Numbered from the stretch's first letter, positions 51,027 through 59,173 are shown. The stretch: DNA of 64,000 nucleotides from JACADW01 sp963747985 (GCA_963747985.1 CAVVHG010000002.1:215077-279076); one strand, 5' to 3'. The notes: generated from the sequence alone by a model not told the origin. Program-made: numbers and translations.

Positions 51027-51821
51027 CTACCTATCTAAGGTGGACCAGGGAGCGAGCGCGCGTTGCAGCAGGAAGATCGCACCCTGGAATGTCAGGAGCA
51101 GCGCCGCGATTATCGCCAAACAGGCAAACAGAAGCGGAAGGTCCATGCCTGTGCTGGACGCCAGCAGCAGATAACCCAATCCGCGGTCTGCCACGATAAA
51201 CTCCGCGGCGATCGCCCCCGCAAGCGCAGACGCCACGCAGGCTCTCAAGCCTGCGAGAATATCCGGAATGGCCTCCGGCACGCGGATCTTCCGGAAGATT
51301 ACCCATGAGGGAGTCCCGGCCAGCCGAGCCAACTGCAATGAACCATCCGGTGCGGCGCGACACGCCTTCAGGACATGTTTGAGCATGGGCAGAAATCCCA
51401 GCAACGAGGTTACGGCGATCTTTCCGGCTGTCCCGAAACCGAACCAGACCGACAGGAGGGGGGCTGCAGCGATCAACGGCGCCACCGGCGTCGCGGCAAC
51501 CAGCCTCTCCAGTTTTCCCTCGCTTTGGCGGGTCGACACATACGCGATTCCGATGGAGAGCGCCAGCAGCAGTGCGATTACGACACCCGCACCGAGCTCG
51601 CACAAGGTCGCCAGCGTGTGGCCTTGCAGCTGGTGCCCTTCGCGATAGACCTCCAGTATGACTCTCGAAGGAGCCGGGAACAGGCCGGTGGGAGATTCAA
51701 GCAGCCTCCCGACGACTTCCCATGCCAGGAGAAGTGCCGCCAGGACGGTCAGCCAACCGCTGTTCCCCCGCGATGTTTTGACTTGCGTGTGCTGAGGGTG
51801 CACGTTGTCCTCTGCAGTCAC
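51027..51821 (-). CDS. ABC transporter permease, nitrate/sulfonate/taurine type
   Basis: Six predicted helices. WEVVGRLLESPTGLFPAPSRV is the SsuC/TauC N-terminal pattern and VIFRKIRVPEAIPDILAGLR the EAA loop, followed by GAIAAEFIVADRGLGYLLL. It would pair with the ATPase of the same class at 47697, but that ATPase is degenerate and about 2.5 kb away with an MFS gene between; no periplasmic binding protein is in the window. GTG start at 51821, 264 residues, partly over the cofE remnant. Confidence 0.85.
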   Translation of the reverse strand: MTAEDNVHPQHTQVKTSRGNSGWLTVLAALLLAWEVVGRLLESPTGLFPAPSRVILEVYREGHQLQGHTLATLCELGAGVVIALLLALSIGIAYVSTRQSEGKLERLVAATPVAPLIAAAPLLSVWFGFGTAGKIAVTSLLGFLPMLKHVLKACRAAPDGSLQLARLAGTPSWVIFRKIRVPEAIPDILAGLRACVASALAGAIAAEFIVADRGLGYLLLASSTGMDLPLLFACLAIIAALLLTFQGAIFLLQRALAPWSTLDR

Positions 51822-51839
51822 TCCAGCCGATGGTATTGA

Positions 51840-52020
51840 CGCGCTCCGGGCTGATCCTGGTCGCCTGCATCGGCCGTCCCGAAGAGTCTACGCGTCCACG
51901 GTAATCGATGAAAGGGCAAAGCTCCGACACGCCCAGCGCGACATCGGTCTGTCCTTCGCACCACGGGCGGCCGAACGTGTCGGAGACGATGACCGCCACC
52001 CGGGCCAGAAACTCGGCTGG
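51840..52020 (-). pseudogene. cofE: Remnant of coenzyme F420:L-glutamate ligase (CofE)
   Basis: About 60 residues match the CofE core: VAVIVSDTFGRPWCEGQTDV, ALGVSEL, DYRGRVDSSGRPMQATR. The family protein is around 250 residues; everything before VSDTFGRPW and after the YRG region is missing. A copy of the interspersed repeat (52019-52112) begins exactly where the N-terminal side ends, and the permease gene begins at the other side, so the gene is truncated on both ends. Confidence 0.72.
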
Positions 52021-52112
52021 GACCTGACAATCCAGGAAGCATCCGGGGGAAGGGGATTTTGGACACGGATGAACGCGGATGAACGCAGATTGAAAATGGT
52101 GCTTCGATCCGC
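52019..52112. repeat. Interspersed ~95-bp repeat, copy 4 (inverted)
   Basis: Minus-strand copy of the 33899 family: GGATCGAAGCA, ATTTTCAATCTGCGTTCATC, CGCGTTCATCCGTGTCC and CCGGATGCTTC. It adjoins the cofE remnant on one side and the penicillin acylase promoter region on the other. Confidence 0.75.
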
Positions 52113-52211
52113 GCGCAGCGCTCTTGACCGTTCAGGGGTGCTTATTCCAAATTCTATATTCTAAATTCTATGTTCTGTTTTCCTTTCGGAGGAGAACCAA
52201 GGAGCACAACT

Positions 52212-54413
52212 ATGCGAAGACACCGAACCCGGACCCTGTTGCTGACATTCATCCTCCTGTCCCTCCTGCTGCCGGTGAGTGGGGCGCAGGCACCGCGGGC
52301 GGCGGGCAAACCGGATCCGGACGCAGGGAAGACCGTGGTCTATCGCGACGAGTACGGCGTGCCGCACATCTTCGCTCCCACCGCGGAGGCCGGGCTGTAC
52401 GCCATGGGATACTGCCAGGCGCAGGACCGTCTGGAAGAGCTTCTCAGGAATTACATGCGCGGCATGGGGGAGGTCTGCGCCGCAGTCGGTCAGGGCGAAT
52501 TCATGGGCGATCTTCAGTCCCGGGTGTGGCGGCACTATGAGATTGCGAAGAAGAACTACGGGCGCATCCGTCCGGAGGTGCGACGCCACATCGAAGCTTT
52601 CGTGGCCGGCGTCAATGACTATCTCGCGAGCCATCAGGCCGAAGTCCCATCCTGGTGGGGAGGCCGCAAGGTCGATGTCTTCATGCCGGTCGCGCACTCC
52701 CGATACTTTATGTGGGGCTGGCCGGTCGGCCAGGCGCTGGGCGAACTTCAGAAGGCGGGCGTGTACCCGAACCTGGCGGCCGACATGCGCAGCTCGAACG
52801 AGATGGCGATCGCTCCCGGGCGCACCTCGGTCAAGGCCCCGATACTGATCATCGACCCGCACCTTTCCTTCTGGGGGCCGCAGCGGTTCTGGGAGTTCAG
52901 GATTCAGGCCGGCACCCTGCGCGGTTCCGGCTTCACCCTGCCGGGGAGCCTCTATATCGGGCTCGGCCACAACGAAAATGTCGCCTGGGCGATGACGACA
53001 GGCGGTCCTGACACCGCCGACATTTATCGCCTGGCGCTGAATCCGGAGAACGCTTCCCAGTACCGCTACGAGGGCGAGTGGCGCCCCCTGGTGCCGCGCA
53101 CGGTTACCATCGCGGTGAAGGGGGAAGCGAGGCCGCGCGAGCTCACTGTCTACGATTCCCACTACGGGCCGATCGTGGCGAAAAAAGGGAACGAGGCGTT
53201 CGCGGCGAAGCTCTCCTATGCCGAAGAGGTCCGGTTCGCGGAGGCCTTTTACCTGTTCAACATCGCAAAGAACGTCGCCGATTTTCGCAAGGGCCTGGAC
53301 CTCAACCAGATCATGCCTCAGAACGTCATGGCGGCCGACACGAGCGGGAACATCTACTACCAGCGGACGGGCCGTGTTCCGATCCGGCCCGATGGCTACG
53401 ACTTCGCACAGCCCGTGGACGGATCGACCAAAAAGACCGAGTGGCTCGGCATTCATCCTGCGAGCGATTTGATCTCCATCGAGAATCCGCCTCAGGGATA
53501 TATGCAGAACTGCAACGTGCCTCCCGACGTGATGATGGTCGGGTCGCCGATGACGCCCGACAAATACAGGAGCTATCTCTTCAATGAGCGGGCGGAAAGA
53601 ACGCACCAGCGGGGGGCGCAGGCGGTCAACCTGCTCAAGAACGACGATTCGGTCAGCCCGGAGAAGGCGATCGCCATAGCGCTGGATATGTACTGCTGCC
53701 AGTCCGACCGTTGGACCCGGGTGCTGGAGCAGGCGGACCGACGTTTCGGGTCGTCCTTTGGTGACGACGCCGACTACCGGGCCGGCCTGCGCGACCTGCT
53801 CGCGTGGGACGGGTACTCGCGAGCCGGATCGACGGGGGCTTTGAAGTTCTACTACTGGCGCCAGGCGCTCCGGGGGAGGCTTGGTGCCGGCTACCGTGAT
53901 CTCACTTCGAAACTGACCGACTACATGGCAGCCCTGGAAAAGCCGAGGGAGGCGGCATCCCCGCCCGTGGATTCCGAACTGCAGGCCATGACCGCGTCGC
54001 TTGCCGAGGCGATGAAGACGCTGCGCCGGGACACCGGTTCGGTGGACGCTGCGTATGGTCAGGTGTTCCGCGTCGGCCGGGACCAGAAGTCCTGGCCGGT
54101 GGGGGGAGGGAGCCTGGGAGAAGAAGGGATGGCGACCGTCCGCGCGGTCGATTTTGCCCAGCCGAAACCGGATCACACACGTTGGGCCCGGGCGGGGCAG
54201 ACTTCGACACAGGTTGTCGTTCTCACCAAGCCGGTGAGGAGCTGGACCCAGCCGCCCATCGGGCAAAGTGACCGCCCGGATTCGCCGTATTACTCCGACC
54301 AGGCGGAAAAGCTGTTCAGCCCGGCCCGGATGAAGCCGTCCTGGTACGAGAAGTCCGAGCTGCTGCAGCACGTGCGCAGCCGCACCGAGCTGAAATTCCT
54401 CCCGCGGAAATGA
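52212..54413 (+). CDS. Penicillin acylase family N-terminal-nucleophile hydrolase
   Basis: A signal peptide (RTRTLLLTFILLSLLLPVSG) is followed by an alpha chain with VYRDEYGVPHIFAPTAEAGLYAMGYCQAQDRLEEL. After the spacer comes the beta-chain start RSSNEMAIAPGRTSVKAPIL, where the serine before NEM (about residue 195) should become the N-terminal nucleophile after autocleavage, then IDPHLSFWGPQRFWEF and GLGHNENVAWAMTTGGPDTAD. It is a secreted acylase acting on amides or acyl-homoserine lactones; the substrate cannot be told. 733 residues, ATG 52212 with AAGGAG nine bases upstream. Antisense frames over it are very long because of codon bias and are not genes. Confidence 0.9.
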   Translation: MRRHRTRTLLLTFILLSLLLPVSGAQAPRAAGKPDPDAGKTVVYRDEYGVPHIFAPTAEAGLYAMGYCQAQDRLEELLRNYMRGMGEVCAAVGQGEFMGDLQSRVWRHYEIAKKNYGRIRPEVRRHIEAFVAGVNDYLASHQAEVPSWWGGRKVDVFMPVAHSRYFMWGWPVGQALGELQKAGVYPNLAADMRSSNEMAIAPGRTSVKAPILIIDPHLSFWGPQRFWEFRIQAGTLRGSGFTLPGSLYIGLGHNENVAWAMTTGGPDTADIYRLALNPENASQYRYEGEWRPLVPRTVTIAVKGEARPRELTVYDSHYGPIVAKKGNEAFAAKLSYAEEVRFAEAFYLFNIAKNVADFRKGLDLNQIMPQNVMAADTSGNIYYQRTGRVPIRPDGYDFAQPVDGSTKKTEWLGIHPASDLISIENPPQGYMQNCNVPPDVMMVGSPMTPDKYRSYLFNERAERTHQRGAQAVNLLKNDDSVSPEKAIAIALDMYCCQSDRWTRVLEQADRRFGSSFGDDADYRAGLRDLLAWDGYSRAGSTGALKFYYWRQALRGRLGAGYRDLTSKLTDYMAALEKPREAASPPVDSELQAMTASLAEAMKTLRRDTGSVDAAYGQVFRVGRDQKSWPVGGGSLGEEGMATVRAVDFAQPKPDHTRWARAGQTSTQVVVLTKPVRSWTQPPIGQSDRPDSPYYSDQAEKLFSPARMKPSWYEKSELLQHVRSRTELKFLPRK

Positions 54414-54477
54414 GTGCGCGGACGGGCGGTCGTTGTGCCGCACCTTCGGCGCTCGCCTCCTTGTCTTGTTTTTCCTC

Positions 54478-54735
54478 CCGGCCTTACGGCCGGGCCTACT
54501 CACTGCCGCCTCTTCGAGGCTGGTTTGCGGTTTGTTGACGTCCTTGTGCCTCGACCGAATGGCCGATGAAATGAGGCGTTAGGCGCGGGCAGCGGGGTGC
54601 CCTGACATTTTCTCCGGCCCCGCTGAGCCAGATGATGGATTGAGGCGCGAAGCGCCGGCAGTGAGAAGCCGCGCGCGTGAGCGCGTGGTTGTGGACGAGA
54701 AATATAACCAAGGCCCGAAGGGCCGGCACAATGGT
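54478..54735. repeat. Cluster of short palindromic repeats
   Basis: CGGCCTTACGGCCGGG, GAGGCGCGAAGCGCCGG, CGCGCGTGAGCGCG and GGCCCGAAGGGCCGG hairpins, with ACAATGG-like linkers. Similar units recur at 39124 and 56872. This explains the 370-bp gap before the methyltransferase gene. Confidence 0.75.
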
Positions 54736-54782
54736 TTGTCTGCCTTGGCGGGCGTTTTTGTATATAATACCGAGCTTAGCCC

Positions 54783-55430
54783 ATGGAACTGAGCTCTAAG
54801 CGCGTCTTTATCGAATCCGCTGCCAGGGACTTCAAACGAACCGGTGCCCTTGTGCCCAGTTCGAAAGCCCTGGCCCAGGCGATGACGGCAGAGCTGGCCC
54901 GTCATTATGCCCGGGGCGCCAGTGTCCTCGAGGTCGGCGCCGGCACCGGCAGCGTCACCGAGGAGATTGTTCGCCACCTCGGCGACGGCGACCGCCTCGA
55001 TGTCTGCGAGATAGACCGGAAGTTCGCCGGCATCATCAGGAACCGGCTGAGGCAGGACCCTTGCTTCAGGGCGGTCGAGGCGGAGGTCCGTGTGATCAAC
55101 CGGCCGGTGGAGGCTTTCGCGCGGCGGCCGCACTACGACTTCATCCTCTCCTGTCTCCCGTTCACCAATTTCGAACCGCACGCGGTGCGCGATATATTCG
55201 AACTGTATCGGTCACTTTTGCTGCCCGGCGGCATCTGCAGCTTCTATGAATACATACTCGTGCGCAAGGCGGCTCGGCTCATGAGTGGAAGGTCGGCGGG
55301 ACGCAGGCGGGTCGGCGAGGTCGGGCGGGTGGTGCGCGAGTATATCAACAAGTACGCGTACAAGCACCAAATGGTGCTGCTCAACTTCCCGCCCGCCATG
55401 GTCCACCACATTCGTTTCCCGGAGGTTTGA
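54783..55430 (+). CDS. SAM-dependent methyltransferase, phospholipid N-methyltransferase-like
   Basis: A class I methyltransferase: GALVPSSKALAQAM at the N-terminus, SAM-binding VLEVGAGTGSVTEEIVRHL, CEIDRKFAGIIRNRL and the late motif YDFILSCLPFTNFEP. The GALVPSS prelude and LPFTNFEP motif match PmtA-type phosphatidylethanolamine methyltransferases more than rRNA dimethylases, which share a similar fold. 215 residues, ATG 54783; a TATAAT (54763-54768) stands only 15 bases upstream, so the message may be nearly leaderless. The next gene follows with no gap. Confidence 0.75.
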   Translation: MELSSKRVFIESAARDFKRTGALVPSSKALAQAMTAELARHYARGASVLEVGAGTGSVTEEIVRHLGDGDRLDVCEIDRKFAGIIRNRLRQDPCFRAVEAEVRVINRPVEAFARRPHYDFILSCLPFTNFEPHAVRDIFELYRSLLLPGGICSFYEYILVRKAARLMSGRSAGRRRVGEVGRVVREYINKYAYKHQMVLLNFPPAMVHHIRFPEV

Positions 55431-55799
55431 GTGAGAAGACTGGTGAGGTTGCTGGGGGTCGGTTTTGTCTGTTTGATGGCGATCCCGCTGCCGGGTTTTC
55501 AGTCCGATGTGACCGGCAACTGGGATCTGACTGTCCAGACGCAGCAGGGAACCGCCACTCCGTCGCTCGCACTTCAGCAGTCAGGGGAGCAACTTTCAGG
55601 TACCTACCACGGGCGGATGGGCGATTCGAAGGTTGAAGGGACCGTGCGCGGCAAAGACATTCAGTTCACGGTGACTCTCCGCTTCCGGGACCAGGATCAT
55701 GTCATCAGCTATGCCGGGACGGTGGATACGGACACCATGAAAGGGACGGTCCAGTTCGGAGACCGCGGATCCGGCACCTGGTCAGGCAAGCGCCGCTAG
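55431..55799 (+). CDS. Small secreted hypothetical protein
   Basis: A signal peptide (RRLVRLLGVGFVCLMAIPLPG) is followed by about 100 residues forming one beta-sandwich-like domain: VTGNWDLTVQTQQGTATPSL, EQLSGTYHGRMGDSKVEGTV, GDRGSGTWSGKR. The pattern of repeated G-x-W/Y strands resembles a small lipocalin-like or YceI-like barrel, but I assign no family. GTG 55431 follows directly after the TGA of the methyltransferase, so the two are coupled. Confidence 0.68.
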   Translation: MRRLVRLLGVGFVCLMAIPLPGFQSDVTGNWDLTVQTQQGTATPSLALQQSGEQLSGTYHGRMGDSKVEGTVRGKDIQFTVTLRFRDQDHVISYAGTVDTDTMKGTVQFGDRGSGTWSGKRR

Positions 55800-55883
55800 C
55801 AGGCCCGGAGTAGGTCCGGTTTGTCAGACCGGACGCGATCCCCCGCCGCGTCGCATCGCCCTCCGGCCCGGAAAGGATCTATC

Positions 55884-56378
55884 ATGCCAAAATCAAAATC
55901 CGCCAGTACCATCAGCCTTCTCCACCATCTCGTCGATCAGGCGTATAGCAGGCCCGCATGGCACGGCCCCAACCTCCGCAATTCGCTTCGGGGACTCACG
56001 GCGGCGCAGGCTTCCTGGCGGCCCGCTGCGGGAAGGCACAACGTCTGGGAGATCATGTTGCACGCGGCCTACTGGAAATACATCGGATGCAGGAGGCTGC
56101 GAGGCGGTGACGTGGCGCCGTTCCCGCGCAAGGGCTCAGACTGGTTTGTCTCTCCCGAAGTTGCTGACGCGAAGGCATGGCGGCAGGATCTCAAGCTGCT
56201 CAACCTGACCCACCGGGAGTTCTGCGAGGCGCTCAAGGAAGTGCGGGATCGCGATTTGAACAAGTCGGCGCGTGGCAGCAAGCAGAGCAACCTGGAGATC
56301 ATCATGGGAGTAGCGACGCACGACCTCTACCATGCAGGCCAGATCCGCATGCTCCGCCGCCTGCTCCCCGCCCGCTGA
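55884..56378 (+). CDS. DinB-family metalloprotein
   Basis: A four-helix DinB/YfiT-like protein: LLHHLVDQAYSRPAWHGPNL, metal-ligand histidines in HNVWEIMLHAAYW and ATHDLYHAGQIRMLRR, the usual three-His pattern. Such proteins are often thiol-S-transferases or stress proteins; the substrate is unknown. The ATG at 55884 has AAAGGA upstream; 164 residues. Start codons upstream to 55821 are inside the intergenic GC-rich stretch and lack a ribosome site. Confidence 0.85.
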   Translation: MPKSKSASTISLLHHLVDQAYSRPAWHGPNLRNSLRGLTAAQASWRPAAGRHNVWEIMLHAAYWKYIGCRRLRGGDVAPFPRKGSDWFVSPEVADAKAWRQDLKLLNLTHREFCEALKEVRDRDLNKSARGSKQSNLEIIMGVATHDLYHAGQIRMLRRLLPAR

Positions 56379-56411
56379 ACTCCCCTCGCCCCACAGTCCC
56401 AGGATTGAGCC

Positions 56412-56657
56412 ATGCGAACGACACTGACTCTCGATGATGATGTTGCGGCCAAGCTGCGCGCGGAGGTGCGCAAATCGGGACATTCGTTCAGGGAGACGGT
56501 AAACCGTGTCCTGAGACTGGGACTGAATGCAACCCGAGTCCCTGTCCGGACCAGGAAGTTTGTCGTGCGCTCGCGGCCTCTATGTGCAAAGCCGGGTGTA
56601 AACCTTGACGATGTCGCGGAGTTGGTAGAGCGACTGGAAGGGCCCTCTCACCGATGA
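56412..56657 (+). CDS. VapB-type antitoxin (ribbon-helix-helix)
   Basis: MRTTLTLDDDVAAKLRAEVR with GHSFRETVNRVLRLGL is the ribbon-helix-helix antitoxin N-terminus; the C-terminal tail, with LDDVAELVERLEG, would wrap a PIN toxin. 81 residues. Its stop overlaps the start of the next gene as ATGA, the classic vapBC arrangement, but the toxin beside it has an internal deletion. Confidence 0.82.
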   Translation: MRTTLTLDDDVAAKLRAEVRKSGHSFRETVNRVLRLGLNATRVPVRTRKFVVRSRPLCAKPGVNLDDVAELVERLEGPSHR

Positions 56658-56869
56658 TCCTTGCAGATGCCAACCTCCTTCTCTGCGCCAATGATGAGGC
56701 GTCGCCGCATCATGCGGTGGAGCACCTTGCCGTGCTGTGCGCAACTGACCGTGACTTCATGCGATCCCCCGCGCTGAAGATCCTCGATCCCCTGAAATCG
56801 AAGACCCACCGGCTGAACCGCAAGGCTGCCAATGACTTCCAGACCAGCCTCGAAGAGGCGGTACAATAG
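56654..56869 (+). pseudogene. VapC toxin with an internal deletion
   Basis: Starts like an intact PIN toxin (MILADANLLLCANDEASPHHA), then jumps directly to the C-terminal segment LAVLCATDRDFMRSPALKIL-DPL. The middle of the PIN domain, about 80 residues with the second and third acidic metal ligands, is missing in frame. After DPL the ORF runs on through unrelated sequence to 56869. A toxin nuclease active site cannot form. The ATGA overlap with the antitoxin is intact. Confidence 0.75.
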
Positions 56870-56871
56870 TA

Positions 56872-56935
56872 GCCACGCGCGTGAGCGCGTGGTTAGAGAC
56901 GACAAAGAGAATCAAGGCCCGAAGGGCCGGTACAC
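56872..56935. repeat. Short palindromic repeat pair
   Basis: CCACGCGCGTGAGCGCGTGG followed by GGCCCGAAGGGCC, as in the cluster at 54478. Confidence 0.7.
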
Positions 56936-57063
56936 CAGAATCGAACGATTGACTCACAGGTTCTGGCGCCATACGACGCCGACAGCAACACCCTTGTTGC
57001 GATCCTCTTCGCCGCCTATACTGGCAGCACAGTCAGCAGCGGCTTTTTTGTGAGGGTGTTTCA

Positions 57064-57297
57064 GTGAGCATGAAACTTGGGCGACGCGAGCGCGCAGTTC
57101 CTTCCGCTGTTCTGGAGAAACTGCACGAGGAGCGCATCGAGGCCTTGAAAGAGATGGATCCTGGCCAGCGAATGGAGATCGCGTTCGCTCTAAGTCTTGA
57201 AGCGCAGAAGCTCTTTGTGGCCGGTCTGAAGGCTCAAGGTTTCTCGGACGGCGAAATCGCCGCAGCGCTGAGTGCAAGCCGCAAATGGAGGACCTGA
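57064..57297 (+). CDS. Small hypothetical protein in a toxin-antitoxin region
   Basis: 77 residues from GTG 57064 (or 75 from the ATG at 57070): RRERAVPSAVLEKLHEERIE, MEIAFALSLEAQKLFVAGLK and GFSDGEIAAALSASRKWR. Mostly helical and charged; the end looks like a small helix-turn-helix or an antitoxin that binds a toxin, but I do not recognise it. There is no obvious partner before the AbrB gene. Confidence 0.5.
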   Translation: MSMKLGRRERAVPSAVLEKLHEERIEALKEMDPGQRMEIAFALSLEAQKLFVAGLKAQGFSDGEIAAALSASRKWRT

Positions 57298-57439
57298 TTC
57301 CACCTGTTGCCTGCCTGGACCTTGCGCTTCTTCGGGATCTTTGCCCCCCAAACCTAAGAGCTACTCTCGACTCGCTCCTTTGCAGTTGACGGATTTTGAA
57401 CGCTCGCATTCGGGCCATGCACGTCCAATGAAGAAACGC

Positions 57440-57489
57440 CGTGCGGCGGGTCTCCGACCCGCCGCGGCACCTCAGCGAGGCGCCGCACG
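57440..57489. repeat. GC-rich palindromic repeat
   Basis: GTGCGGCGGGTCTCCGACCC, then GCCGCGGCACCTCAGCGAGG with CGCCGC; same family as 3197 and 59958. The bases before it (CAATGAAGA-) also match 59950, so the conserved block is longer than the hairpins. Confidence 0.72.
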
Positions 57490-57554
57490 CGATTTATCTC
57501 TGGTCCTTATTTCTGGGAGACGTTCGGGCATCTGACGGGACGTGTACGCTTTAC

Positions 57555-57583
57555 TTGATGGAGATCGCTTTACCAAATATAAT
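57555..57583 (+). promoter_or_regulatory. Promoter of the AbrB/VapC module
   Basis: TTGATG (57555-57560), exactly 17 bases, TATAAT (57578-57583), 31 bases before the antitoxin ATG. The surrounding DNA is markedly AT-rich. Confidence 0.7.
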
Positions 57584-57614
57584 ATGTAAAGAATTGACCG
57601 GATTGGGGGGTCCC

Positions 57615-57854
57615 ATGTCAGTAGCCAGGGTTTCATCGAAAGGCCAGATTACACTGCCTGTCGAATCGCGCAAGGCAATCGGCATCAAGCCAGGGGATCG
57701 CGTCCTGATCGAAGTGGAGAACGCCGGGATCGTAGTAAAGCCCCTCGGTGATTTCTTCGAACTGAAAGGCTTTCTTGGCAAAGCCATGCCGCGTCGCGAG
57801 GAGAGAATAAAGGCGATGCTCGCGGCTGCATCCGGATCAACGAGGAAAGCCTGA
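57615..57854 (+). CDS. AbrB/MazE-type antitoxin
   Basis: VARVSSKGQITLPVESRKAI and GIKPGDRVLIEVENAGIVVK are the swapped-hairpin SpoVT-AbrB DNA-binding fold used by VapB-type antitoxins. The C-terminal half (FFELKGFLGKAMPRREERIK) should contact the toxin. ATG 57615, 79 residues; GGGG five bases upstream. The next gene starts on its stop codon (TGATG), so both are coupled and probably autoregulated at the promoter at 57555. Confidence 0.88.
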   Translation: MSVARVSSKGQITLPVESRKAIGIKPGDRVLIEVENAGIVVKPLGDFFELKGFLGKAMPRREERIKAMLAAASGSTRKA

Positions 57855-58258
57855 TGCGCGTGTTCGTCGACGCCAACGTGTTTCTCCGCTATTTCACGCT
57901 GGATGATGCTGGACAGCATGGACGGGCCGCCCGCCTCTTCGGGGAAGCCTCGCAGGGCGATGTTGATCTGGTGACAGGCCCGCCGGTCTTTTTCGAGGTC
58001 GCATGGACCCTCCAGGCGGCTTACGGGATTCCTCGCGAGAGGGTTCTTGATGTCCTCTCCCGGATCCTTGCCCTTTCGGGACTTACATTGACCGATTCGC
58101 AACTGGTGGAGCGGGCCTTGCAGCTTGCTCGCTCCGCGAACCGGGACTTCGCGGATGCCTACATTGCCGCGAGTGCGGAAGCCGCCGGCGTTGACGCCGT
58201 CGCCACTTTCAACCGCAAAGACCTCCAGCGGCTCGGTTCGGTGATCTACGATTTCTAG
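57854..58258 (+). CDS. PIN-domain toxin (VapC-like)
   Basis: MRVFVDANVFLRYFTLDDAG has the first acidic ligand (VDAN), FFEVAWTLQAAYGIP the conserved glutamate, and FADAYIAASAEAAGVDAVAT with FNRKDLQRLG the last aspartates: a complete PIN ribonuclease site. 134 residues. Overlaps the AbrB-type antitoxin gene by one base. Expected to cleave RNA when the antitoxin is degraded. Confidence 0.9.
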   Translation: MRVFVDANVFLRYFTLDDAGQHGRAARLFGEASQGDVDLVTGPPVFFEVAWTLQAAYGIPRERVLDVLSRILALSGLTLTDSQLVERALQLARSANRDFADAYIAASAEAAGVDAVATFNRKDLQRLGSVIYDF

Positions 58259-58314
58259 CCCCGAGCCGATTTGTCCGCCGCTGCCGATGCGACCGCTGCG
58301 TGGGCGTGTGGAGG

Positions 58315-58587
58315 CTAATCGGGGGCCGAAGTGCCTTTCAAGAGTCTATCGTAGTCAGCATGCGTCCCGATCCAGAACCAGAGCAGGCCGTCCGGAATCC
58401 GGACGGCGAGTGCCCGGTAGTGCAGGCCGACTCTTACTGACTTGTATTTCCCGACCGTCTTGAGATGCAAGGAGGGATGGCGAGGGTTCTTCTTAAGCAG
58501 CTCGAAACAATCATCTGCCAACTGTCGGGCTGGGAGCGGAAGCTGGGCATAGCAGTCCCAGAAACGCGGTGCGGCAAAATGTCTCAA
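58315..58587 (-). CDS. RelE/ParE-type toxin
   Basis: A 90-residue basic protein: FWDCYAQLPLPARQLADDCF and ELLKKNPRHPSLHLKTVGKY are the helical pair and the first strand of the RelE/ParE fold. YKSVRVGLHYRALAVRIPDG and WFWIGTHADYDRLL are the strands and terminal helix. The catalytic residues typical of mRNA interferases are not fully clear, so it may be ParE-like. Its ATG overlaps the antitoxin stop as ATGA. Confidence 0.82.
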   Translation of the reverse strand: MRHFAAPRFWDCYAQLPLPARQLADDCFELLKKNPRHPSLHLKTVGKYKSVRVGLHYRALAVRIPDGLLWFWIGTHADYDRLLKGTSAPD

Positions 58588-58784
58588 ATCTCCTTGATCC
58601 TTCCGGTCCTGTAAGCTGAGACAGCCTCTTCGGCCAGCGAGTCAAGCTTCCCGGTTCGGGCGTCCTCTTCGATTTGCCGGTCCCATTCGTCCGAGTCGTA
58701 TTTGCGGAACCAGGCTCGGAAGGCAACCATTTCAGCGTGGCTGAGCCTTTGGACTTCGCGTTCAAGCTTCTCTAGTTTGGTCAT
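58584..58784 (-). CDS. Antitoxin partner of the RelE/ParE-type toxin
   Basis: MTKLEKLEREVQRLSHAEMV with FRAWFRKYDSDEWDRQIEED and GKLDSLAEEAVSAYRTGRIK is the helical, acidic antitoxin family that accompanies these toxins. The ATG at 58784 gives 66 residues; the open frame reaches upstream to 58835. A TATAAT-like box on the minus strand (58847-58852) is flanked by the inverted repeat CATTCT/AGAATG (58840-58858), a plausible autoregulatory operator. Confidence 0.8.
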   Translation of the reverse strand: MTKLEKLEREVQRLSHAEMVAFRAWFRKYDSDEWDRQIEEDARTGKLDSLAEEAVSAYRTGRIKEI

Positions 58785-59127
58785 TTTTTGCGACCTCCAC
58801 TCCAACTCCTGCAATGGTTGCTTGGAGCGTTTCACACTGCATTCTAATTATACAGAATGAGGCCAGTTGCCGCATCGGTTCAACATGGCGTTTGTCTTGC
58901 CGGCATTCAACCGATCGCACTTGCCCGGCCGATCCGCTCTCACCCTGCAGGCTTGGTAGATCCGGTCTGTCGAGCTTGCCTCAAAACCCACGCATCGTGG
59001 GCGGTTGCTTGTCGTCGGCCCTGAAGGGGGCTGGGCAGGACAGCCCGGCGCGTGAGCCCCGGGGAAATTGGCCAATCTTTGCGAGAGAGCCCTGTATGGT
59101 CGATGCAGGCTTCTGTTCCAACCTTGA

Positions 59128-59164
59128 TTAACGTGGACTTCCTCTTGTGTGAGCCAGGCGGCGT
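59128..59164 (-). repeat. Duplicate of the 3-prime end of the DUF433 gene
   Basis: 37 bases identical at 36 positions to 59612-59648, the last codons of the DUF433 gene (AAWL-QEEVHV). No gene is attached to this copy, so it is the footprint of a tandem duplication that included the hicB-like gene between the copies, with later loss of the second DUF433 gene. Confidence 0.7.
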
Positions 59165-59173
59165 CGCGGTATT

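Noticed and set aside
52161..54503. A 780-residue minus-strand ORF
   Set aside because: Antisense shadow of the penicillin acylase gene, created by strong third-position GC; no domain sense.
58836..59127. A gene in the interval downstream of hicB
   Set aside because: Only short frames without ribosome sites; the sequence holds degraded palindromes and the promoter side of the RelE-type module.
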